Assembly: GCA_028685945.1 (NCBI GenBank)
Contig: JAQUCZ010000093.1
Location: 1-5,508 of the forward strand
DNA: 5,508 bases
Direction: 5' to 3'
Source: Sulfurimonadaceae bacterium
GTDB lineage: Bacteria > Campylobacterota > Campylobacteria > Campylobacterales > Sulfurimonadaceae
Each line of letters begins with the position of its first letter. Within the stretch, counting starts at the first letter, position 1. Of this stretch, positions 1-4,911 are shown one piece after another. The notes under the pieces are model-generated. The model did not search any database. It was not told the DNA's origin and was given only the letters and a program-made list of their open reading frames with translations. A program made the translations under genes and the position numbers.

Positions 1-98
1 TACGTAAACGTATATAAAAAGTAGCCCAAGACCGCAAAAGGTGCAATAAGAGCCAAAAGTATTACGACAATCAACGTACGTTTAAATATTTTCATCAT
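1..98 (-). CDS. N-terminus of a membrane-anchored protein, probably penicillin-binding protein 1A (partial)
   Basis: Only the first 32 codons are in the window; the gene runs off at base 1. The visible peptide has a short basic start (MMKIFKR), then an uninterrupted hydrophobic segment at about residues 8-30. This is a single N-terminal membrane anchor with the charged side inside, as in class A penicillin-binding proteins, which polymerise and cross-link peptidoglycan in the periplasm. Two consecutive ATG codons (96-98 and 93-95) could start it. The first overlaps the TGA of the upstream ABC ATPase gene as ATGA, indicating translational coupling. The PBP1A assignment rests on context: alaS, maf and a PBP1A gene are neighbours in Campylobacter jejuni as I recall, and PBP1A lies beside a bioF-like gene in Helicobacter pylori. 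No catalytic motif is visible, so any single-anchor periplasmic protein remains possible. Confidence 0.5.
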   Translation of the reverse strand, partial: MMKIFKRTLIVVILLALIAPFAVLGYFLYTFT

Positions 99-793
99 TT
101 TCTAAATTCCCTGCTTGCAAAATTCGACTCTATGAGCACTTTGGTATATTCGGAGCGAGGGTTTTTAAGCACCTCGTCAAGTCGTCCCGATTCCACCTTT
201 TTTCCCTCTTTGATAACGCAAATATCCTCGCACAGCGACGAAGCGGCGACGATATCGTGGGTTACGAAGAGGATTTTAAACCCGTGCTCTTTTTGAAGCC
301 GTTTTAAAAGTTCCAGCAGCATCACCCGCGTTTGCGGATCGAGCGCCGTCGTAGGCTCATCGAGCAAAATCAGTTTGGGGTTTGCTTCGAGCGCGATCGC
401 TATAATCACCCTCTGAAGCTGCCCGCCCGAGAGTTCCGGGGGAAAGCGCTCAAGCAACGAGAGATCGAGCCCTACGCTTGCAAACAGCTCCGCTATCCTC
501 TCCTCGCAGACAAAAAACTGCTTTTTTATCTTGGTCAGGGGAGAGAGTGCGGTAAAAGGGTTTTGGGGCACGAAAGAGACGCTCTCCCCCGCACGAAGCG
601 TAAAATCGCTCTCTACCTCAAGGTCGCATGCCATCTTTTGGGGTAACATGCCAAGAAGTGCTTTGAGGGTGAGGCTCTTGCCGCTACCGCTTTGCCCCAC
701 GAGTGCCAAAGAACGCTCGATGGTAAAATCGATTGCGACAAGCGTTTTGTTCTCTAAAGATATCTCGAGTTTGGAAACTTTCATGGCAAGCAT
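95..793 (-). CDS. ABC transporter ATP-binding protein, oligopeptide/nickel (DppD/OppD) type, stand-alone
   Basis: A 232-residue cytoplasmic ATPase with a full set of nucleotide-binding motifs: Walker A GQSGSGKS (33-40), Q-loop glutamine 77 in VPQNP, signature LSGGQ (121-125), Walker B LILLDEP (141-147), D-loop TALD (149-152) and switch histidine 179 in VTHD. The sequence around the Q-loop (PQNPFTALSPL) and the TTALDPQT stretch are typical of the peptide/nickel importer group. Members of that group are usually 270-330 residues with a C-terminal oligopeptide-binding extension, which is absent here. No permease or binding protein lies beside it, so the substrate cannot be named. The stop of bioF is 1 nt upstream of the ATG at 793. 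A second ATG at 784 gives the more usual MKVSKLEI start, and neither has a clear Shine-Dalgarno. The 3' end overlaps the next gene as ATGA. Confidence 0.9.
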   Translation of the reverse strand: MLAMKVSKLEISLENKTLVAIDFTIERSLALVGQSGSGKSLTLKALLGMLPQKMACDLEVESDFTLRAGESVSFVPQNPFTALSPLTKIKKQFFVCEERIAELFASVGLDLSLLERFPPELSGGQLQRVIIAIALEANPKLILLDEPTTALDPQTRVMLLELLKRLQKEHGFKILFVTHDIVAASSLCEDICVIKEGKKVESGRLDEVLKNPRSEYTKVLIESNFASREFRK

Positions 794-2051
794 TTTAGCG
801 AAATAGGGTTATTTTGTCACACAAAGCACCCAACTCCTCGGCACTTTGTCCCAGCCGCGCTATGATGCGCACGATCGCTTTATCTACCGTAGGTTCGCGT
901 ATCGCTCCTACGCTATACCCCTCTTGCATCAGCGCCTCTTTGATCCGAACCACTTTTTTATTATCCCCGATAACGATAGGTACGATAAGCGAAGGGGTTA
1001 CGATCCCGAGCTTCTTCTCCACGATTTCTCGGCGCAGGGCTATGGCATGTTTTAGCTCCGCTTTGTGCTCCTGCATAAACATAAGTGCCTTATGTGCCAA
1101 AAGGGTGTCGTACAAAGAGAGTGCCGTGGCGTAGATGATCGGTTTGGCACGGTTAAGCAGATACGCCACGATGTGGCTTGAAGCAAGGATATATGCCCCG
1201 AAACTCCCGTACGCTTTGCCGAGAGTTCCCATTTTTATGTGGTTGGGGCGCGGTGTGATGGCGTAAAAATCAAACACCCCAAGCAAGTTCTCCCCCACGA
1301 CGCCGCTGCTGTGCGCTTCATCGACAATCAAAAGCGCATCGTACGCGTCGCACATGCCAAACACCTCTTTGGGCACCATATCGCCGTCCATCGAGTAGAT
1401 CCCCTCTACGGCGACGATTTTTCTCTTGGCATGTGCATATTTTTGCAAAAGATTCTCGAGCGCTTCCATATCGTTATGGGGAAAAAAATGCACCTCGATA
1501 TCTTTAAGCGTCGATGCCAAAACCCCCGAAGCATGGTACTTTGCATCCATTAAAAGCACGTCACCTTTGCGTACGAGCGCTTCTATAAGGGCGATGTTGG
1601 CATTAAAACCGCTGCCCAAAACCACCCCCTCTTCAAAGCCGTTGAGTCTGCAAAGGGCAGTTTCAAAATCTTTGTGGATCGCATGGTAGCCGCTCACAAG
1701 CAAAGAGGCTTTGGAGCTGTTGACCTCGAGTGCGGCTATCTCTTGGCATGTAAGGCGATGCAGCTCTTTGTTATGCGCCAATCCCAAATAATCGTTGGAA
1801 GAAAAATCAAGCAGATCGTACGAAACAACCTCGCGCGTACGGTAGCGCCCCGCACGTTTGAGTGCTTTGAGCTCGTTTTCATAGTACATCACTCGCAAAC
1901 GACCCTGTCTCGACCGTGCTCTTTTGCCGTGTAAAGCATCTGATCGGCACGCTTGAACATCGACTCCAAACTCTCCGACATTCGGTACTCCACCACCCCG
2001 AAACTCATCGTAATAGGGACGATTCTTTTCGATTCTTTGACTACATGCCTT
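646..2051. repeat. dispersed short motif WWGGCATGT, six copies
   Basis: Copies on the plus strand are at 1042-1050, 1426-1434 and 1743-1751; copies on the minus strand are at 646-654, 1352-1360 and 2043-2051. They lie in the 3' end of the diguanylate cyclase gene, bioF and the ABC ATPase gene. A near match, GGCATGC, is at 626-632. The coding frame differs between copies: the gene reads GGC-ATG-T at 646 and 1352, CAT-GCC at 1044 and 1428, ACA-TGC-C at 1745 and AGG-CAT-GTA at 2043. Function is unknown. Confidence 0.55.
795..1889 (-). CDS. bioF: 8-amino-7-oxononanoate synthase (biotin biosynthesis)
   Basis: A 364-residue PLP-dependent alpha-oxoamine synthase. The family reaction joins a pimeloyl thioester to L-alanine with loss of CO2, giving 8-amino-7-oxononanoate, the first step in building the biotin rings. 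Visible landmarks are SNDYLGL (31-37), LVSGYHAIH (64-72), HAS with stacking histidine 119, EGIYSMDGD (162-170), VDEAHSSGVVGE (189-200, PLP-binding D190 and H193), GTLGKAYGSFG with Schiff-base lysine 225, and a C-terminal REPTV...RIIARLG element. The ATG at 1889 shares its A with the TGA of the upstream gene (TGATG). The frame stays open upstream to about 2132, but that part lies inside the diguanylate cyclase gene and does not resemble the family. No other bio gene is visible. The related 2-amino-3-ketobutyrate CoA ligase (kbl) is usually nearer 400 residues, so AONS is preferred. Confidence 0.9.
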   Translation of the reverse strand: MYYENELKALKRAGRYRTREVVSYDLLDFSSNDYLGLAHNKELHRLTCQEIAALEVNSSKASLLVSGYHAIHKDFETALCRLNGFEEGVVLGSGFNANIALIEALVRKGDVLLMDAKYHASGVLASTLKDIEVHFFPHNDMEALENLLQKYAHAKRKIVAVEGIYSMDGDMVPKEVFGMCDAYDALLIVDEAHSSGVVGENLLGVFDFYAITPRPNHIKMGTLGKAYGSFGAYILASSHIVAYLLNRAKPIIYATALSLYDTLLAHKALMFMQEHKAELKHAIALRREIVEKKLGIVTPSLIVPIVIGDNKKVVRIKEALMQEGYSVGAIREPTVDKAIVRIIARLGQSAEELGALCDKITLFR

Positions 2052-3712
2052 ACTTTTTCGGCAACGACGCGCGCATCTTCTAGTGCCGTGTGGGGGCTGA
2101 TAATCACGAACTCTTCCCCGCCTATGCGGCAAAACACGTCGTTTTCACGCAGAAGATCGTGGATCATATCTGCATACTCCGCCAAAACCTGATCCCCCAC
2201 GTCGTGACCGAATTGGTCGTTTACCTGTTTGAAGAAGTCGATATCGAAAAGGATCATAGAAAGAGGGGTTTTATACCGTTTGGAACGGGCGATCTCCTCT
2301 TGAAGTTTCATCTGGAAGTAGCGGCGGTTCCCTATGCGGGTGAGAGCATCGGTGGTGCTGAGATATTCAAGCTCGCGCTTATAGTTCTCTTGTTGCGTGA
2401 TCTCGGACATAATCACCGCAAAATGCCCCAACTCCTCCGAAACGATCGAAGCGCTGATAGAAAAGTAACGTATCTCGCCGTAGAGATTAAGCTTCACCTT
2501 GTTCTCTTCGCTTTTGTGCTGCACGAGATATTCGACCCAGTTCATCCCCGCATTCACTGCGTCTAAATACCCCTCTTCTTGTATAAAATAGTCGCACAGA
2601 CACACCTTTCTTTTCTTGATATGTTCGATCGACTCGAACTCTTTGAAAAATTTAAAAAAGGTGTTGTTCACCTCGACGATTTTCGTCGTATCGTTGATGA
2701 TAATAATATTGTTCGAGGTATTGATAACGTTGAGATAATAGTTTTTATCGCGCGCTTTTGCATAATACAAAAACCCGCTCCAGACGATAACGATCCCCAT
2801 TAAAACGATGATTGTAAATGCACTCCATTTGAACATATACAGATCAAGATCGCTATGGGAGATGTCGCTTACCTCTTTTGCCATAACGTAATACCCGACA
2901 TCCTCCCCGTCAAGCCCTCGAAGCGGATAGGAAACGATAATCTTTCCGGTCTCCACTCGGTAGCCGTCGTTAAGATAGTTTTCTATCCCATGTTTGTAAA
3001 GAAACTCCATAAGGGGGTGGGGGGCATCTTGGTTGGCAATATAATACTCCCCGATAAAAAGGCGGGTCATGGGATGGATCAGCTGTTCTCTAAACTCTTT
3101 TTTGAGCACCACGACCGATTCGATATCGGTCTGCGCAAACGATTTGCTTATAGAGTTGAAATGGGAGATCACCTCAAGCATACCGATAAATTTTCCATCC
3201 AGCATCAAAGGAACGATCGCACGCAAAGAGAGATTATGGCGCCCCGGGTTGATCGAAGAGATCACCGATTGTTTCTCGATCACCTCTTGAAGATCCTTTC
3301 TAATCCCCAAAAGGTTTTCCCCACTCTCTTTCGTCCAACTCCGATAGAGCACGTTTGCTTCGGCATCCATAATCTGAATCCATATATTTTGATACAAGGT
3401 ATGGGTTCTAAAGCTCTCTATTAAAGCGCTGTAATGAAACGCATCGGAGTTTTTGGCGGCAACGTTTTTGACAAACTCCCGATTATCGGCAATAGCGAGT
3501 GCGATTGCGGTCGTAGATTTTTGTTTGACGAGGATCATCTGTTCAAGATTGCTTTGCATCTCTAAAGAGGTTTTGCGGTACGATTCCTCCTCCAATGCCT
3601 CACGTTGTAGTTTTAGAAAATCGACATACCAAAATGCCAAATAAAGAAAGAGGGTAAGCCCCGCAAGAACAAATCCGTAAAACCGATACTGTTTCTTTAT
3701 TTTGTATTTCAC
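1889..3712 (-). CDS. membrane-bound diguanylate cyclase with Cache, PAS and GGDEF domains
   Basis: A 607-residue sensor enzyme. A basic N-terminus is followed by TM1 (about 10-30), a periplasmic region (about 31-295), TM2 (about 296-318), a PAS domain (about 324-439) and a GGDEF domain (about 445-607). The periplasmic part carries YRSW (123-126), SLRAIVP (162-168) and DGKFIG (172-177), which resemble dCache_3 sensors, with a second alpha/beta half after it. The cyclase looks active: DALTRIGNRR near 455-464, metal-binding D490 in LFDID, N498, D507, and active-site GGEEF (531-535). An RxxD inhibitory site (R522 to D525) sits five residues before GGEEF, so product inhibition by c-di-GMP is expected. 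I chose GTG at 3712, which forms a GTGA overlap with the maf stop. GTG at 3745 would add 11 residues and a 37-bp overlap, with a poorly placed ribosome site. The ligand is unknown. Confidence 0.92.
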   Translation of the reverse strand: MKYKIKKQYRFYGFVLAGLTLFLYLAFWYVDFLKLQREALEEESYRKTSLEMQSNLEQMILVKQKSTTAIALAIADNREFVKNVAAKNSDAFHYSALIESFRTHTLYQNIWIQIMDAEANVLYRSWTKESGENLLGIRKDLQEVIEKQSVISSINPGRHNLSLRAIVPLMLDGKFIGMLEVISHFNSISKSFAQTDIESVVVLKKEFREQLIHPMTRLFIGEYYIANQDAPHPLMEFLYKHGIENYLNDGYRVETGKIIVSYPLRGLDGEDVGYYVMAKEVSDISHSDLDLYMFKWSAFTIIVLMGIVIVWSGFLYYAKARDKNYYLNVINTSNNIIIINDTTKIVEVNNTFFKFFKEFESIEHIKKRKVCLCDYFIQEEGYLDAVNAGMNWVEYLVQHKSEENKVKLNLYGEIRYFSISASIVSEELGHFAVIMSEITQQENYKRELEYLSTTDALTRIGNRRYFQMKLQEEIARSKRYKTPLSMILFDIDFFKQVNDQFGHDVGDQVLAEYADMIHDLLRENDVFCRIGGEEFVIISPHTALEDARVVAEKVRHVVKESKRIVPITMSFGVVEYRMSESLESMFKRADQMLYTAKEHGRDRVVCE

Positions 3713-4260
3713 GTCTTTGCAAACCTTTGTAAAATCTCTACACACAGCCCCATAGCGGTCGATTCAAACCCTCGAACCTCTTTGATGTAGGGTTTGCAAA
3801 AACCCTCTACCATACAAGCACCCGCTTTGCCGCGCCAATCACCGCTTTGCAAATAGCGTTCCACATCCTCTAAATCAAACGGCGCAAAATAGTATTGCGT
3901 CGTCGAGATATCGAGGATTTTTTGTTTGGGGGATTCGTAGATCATACAGGTAATAATGGTTGTGACGTTACCGCTTTGGGTCATCAAAATATTGCGCGCA
4001 TCCTCGAGGCATTTTGCTTTGCGAAGTATTTGATTCTGCGAGGTTACTACCGTATCGGCAACCAAAAGAGGATAATCCTCGATCCCGAAACGCTCTTTAT
4101 TCACCTTGTATTTTCCCAGCGTCGCCTGATACACGAAATTTTTCGGGCACGATGCCACGATCGCATCTTCGTCAAAATCGATACTCTCTTGGATAAAGGC
4201 GATCCCAGCTTCTTTAAGCAGTTCTGCACGAGTTTGAGAGGCGGAAGCTAAACGGATCAC
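3709..4260 (-). CDS. maf: Maf-type nucleoside triphosphate pyrophosphatase
   Basis: A 183-residue cytoplasmic protein. Maf enzymes hydrolyse nucleoside triphosphates, often modified ones or dTTP/UTP, to the monophosphate and pyrophosphate, and have been linked to septum control. The N-terminus LASASQTRAELL (4-15) is the family's SxxR motif with R11. ADTVV (68-72) carries the expected catalytic D69, and ILRKAKCLEDA (78-88) matches the usual ILxKPxxxxEA with K81. The C-terminal block GKAGACMVEGF and ESTAMGL departs from the common GxAGAYxIQG...NVVGLP. C. jejuni Maf has a similar form as I recall, so this looks lineage-specific rather than damaged. The start is GTG, 3 nt after the upstream stop, with GGGGAG about 10 nt before it inside the preceding gene. 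The stop overlaps the next GTG as GTGA. Substrate preference cannot be read from the sequence. Confidence 0.9.
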   Translation of the reverse strand: MIRLASASQTRAELLKEAGIAFIQESIDFDEDAIVASCPKNFVYQATLGKYKVNKERFGIEDYPLLVADTVVTSQNQILRKAKCLEDARNILMTQSGNVTTIITCMIYESPKQKILDISTTQYYFAPFDLEDVERYLQSGDWRGKAGACMVEGFCKPYIKEVRGFESTAMGLCVEILQRFAKT

Positions 4261-4263
4261 GGC

Positions 4264-4746
4264 TTAGAGACTCCCCGAAAGCGATGCGCCCAAAAAGATA
4301 GCTATAACCCCGAGCGCAATGTTAAGCGGTACCATAATCTTGCCTATAAGCCCCAACTGATCTTTTGCCAAAACAAAGTCCCCTTTTTCCAAAGCTTTTT
4401 GCGCTTTGTTGCGGCGGTATATCATAGCAAAAAGGTTGAGTGCCATCACGACCCAAAGCGCCTCTTTGGCATGTGCAAGTATGGCATGTTCGGAGTGGGA
4501 GAGTCCGTAGCCCATAATCATAACAACGGCAGTAATAAGCAATACAATAACGAAAGGAACGACGATGGTAAAAAGATTTTTCAAGGCATGTGCAATCCGC
4601 TCAAGGCGTTTTGCGGGGGATTCGATCTCTAAAAAAGAGGGGTGCGCGGCGTAACGCATCGCCACCATTCCGCCGACCCATACTACGCCGCTTAAGACGT
4701 GAAGAAAGACGATAATCGTTCGGTACTCCGCAAAAAAGTTTTCCAC
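4264..4746 (-). CDS. four-helix integral membrane protein, HemJ/CopD-like
   Basis: A 160-residue very hydrophobic protein with four predicted helices at about 10-30, 58-80, 94-110 and 135-157. It starts with GTG at 4746, supported by AAGGAG 5 nt upstream. Helix 1 reads FLHVLSGVVWVGG with H16, followed by R31 and H35; helix 3 begins AHAKEALW with H92 and K94. The pairing of a helix-1 histidine with a helix-3 lysine recalls HemJ, the oxygen-independent-type protoporphyrinogen oxidase, whose essential histidine and lysine are similarly spaced. The HxxxGxxWVGG helix also resembles CopD/DUF2269-type copper or heme membrane proteins. I would not call it HemJ: the canonical W-AGL-YLPR signature is altered to VGGMVAMR. 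It is the first gene of the tightly packed set leading into maf. A redox or heme-linked role is inference only. Confidence 0.8.
   Translation of the reverse strand: MENFFAEYRTIIVFLHVLSGVVWVGGMVAMRYAAHPSFLEIESPAKRLERIAHALKNLFTIVVPFVIVLLITAVVMIMGYGLSHSEHAILAHAKEALWVVMALNLFAMIYRRNKAQKALEKGDFVLAKDQLGLIGKIMVPLNIALGVIAIFLGASLSGSL
4466..4591 (+). repeat. dispersed short motif WWGGCATGT, three clustered copies
   Basis: Three further copies lie within 126 bp inside the four-helix membrane protein gene, at 4466-4474, 4481-4489 and 4583-4591, all in plus orientation. Two are spaced 15 bp start to start. All three encode His-Ala in the gene (CAT-GCC), so local codon use could explain part of this cluster. 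Confidence 0.5.
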
Positions 4747-4751
4747 TTCTT

Positions 4752-4757
4752 CTCCTT
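4752..4757 (-). promoter_or_regulatory. ribosome binding site of the four-helix membrane protein gene
   Basis: AAGGAG lies 5 nt before the GTG at 4746. It is the best Shine-Dalgarno in the window and decides the start, because there is no in-frame ATG nearby upstream. The downstream genes mostly lack such a site and appear to depend on translational coupling. Confidence 0.8.
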
Positions 4758-4780
4758 ATAAAATTGCACCCTGCGATTAA

Positions 4781-4786
4781 ATCATA
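4781..4786 (-). promoter_or_regulatory. candidate -10 element of the membrane protein-maf-GGDEF-bioF operon
   Basis: TATGAT on the minus strand differs at one base from TATAAT and lies in an AT-rich stretch. It would put transcription start near 4774, giving a leader of about 28 nt before the GTG at 4746. No good -35 hexamer lies 16-18 nt upstream, but in Helicobacter and Campylobacter the -35 box is poorly conserved. It directly abuts the palindromic repeat pair. This is a weak call based on position and one hexamer. Confidence 0.3.
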
Positions 4787-4787
4787 A

Positions 4788-4862
4788 GCTAGGTTCCGAA
4801 TCAAGTTCGCAATGACGGAAAGTACAAGATTTCGTCACCCTGAACTCGATTCAGGGTCTAGG
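4788..4862. repeat. inverted pair of REP-like palindromic repeats
   Basis: Two copies of a roughly 32-nt element face each other across an 11-nt spacer (copies at 4788-4820 and 4831-4862), matching at about 20 of 30 aligned positions. The right copy contains a perfect 8-bp palindrome, ACCCTGAA and TTCAGGGT (4837-4844 and 4850-4857), around a 5-nt loop. The left copy keeps the same design with one stem mismatch (4794-4800 and 4806-4812). When translated, the right copy gives HPELDSGSR, a peptide I recognise as a recurrent artefact of intergenic palindromic elements in several bacterial lineages. It lies wholly between the alaS stop and the next gene, as such elements usually do. The pair could also fold as one long imperfect hairpin in RNA. 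Confidence 0.7.
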
Positions 4863-4879
4863 TTTTGCAAGAGGTCTAC

Positions 4880-4911
4880 TAAAAACATTGAATTATTTTA
4901 CAATGTTTTTA
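4880..4911 (-). terminator. AT-rich hairpin over the alaS stop codon, possible terminator
   Basis: A perfect 11-bp inverted repeat (4880-4890 with 4901-4911) encloses a 10-nt loop that contains the alaS TAA stop (4893-4895). On the minus strand the 3' arm carries a run of five T, so the uridine tract lies within the stem rather than after it. The stem is mostly A-T pairs. It may act as a weak intrinsic terminator or protect the mRNA 3' end. The adjacent palindromic repeats could add to this. Confidence 0.45.

Noticed and set aside
75..1842. Apparent excess of the palindrome CGTACG (about six copies)
   Set aside because: The excess over about one expected is modest and most copies fall on GCG-TAC or similar codon pairs, so composition could explain it.
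1890..2132. N-terminal extension of bioF by 81 codons in the same open frame
   Set aside because: It lies within the GGDEF-coding region in another frame, is rich in Arg and Cys with no family resemblance, and the TGATG start at 1889 gives the expected AONS N-terminus and length.
2090..3424. Long plus-strand open frames opposite the diguanylate cyclase gene (158 and 189 codons)
   Set aside because: They mirror the codon pattern of the real gene on the other strand, have no recognisable domain and no ribosome site, and the opposite protein is fully explained.
3713..3745. Upstream GTG start for the diguanylate cyclase
   Set aside because: It would overlap maf by 37 bp with a GGGG too close to the start; GTG 3712 gives a standard 4-base overlap and a normal N-terminus before TM1.
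4264..4746. Calling the small membrane protein HemJ outright
   Set aside because: The W-AGL-YLPR signature is missing and the likeness rests on a His and a Lys plus helix layout.
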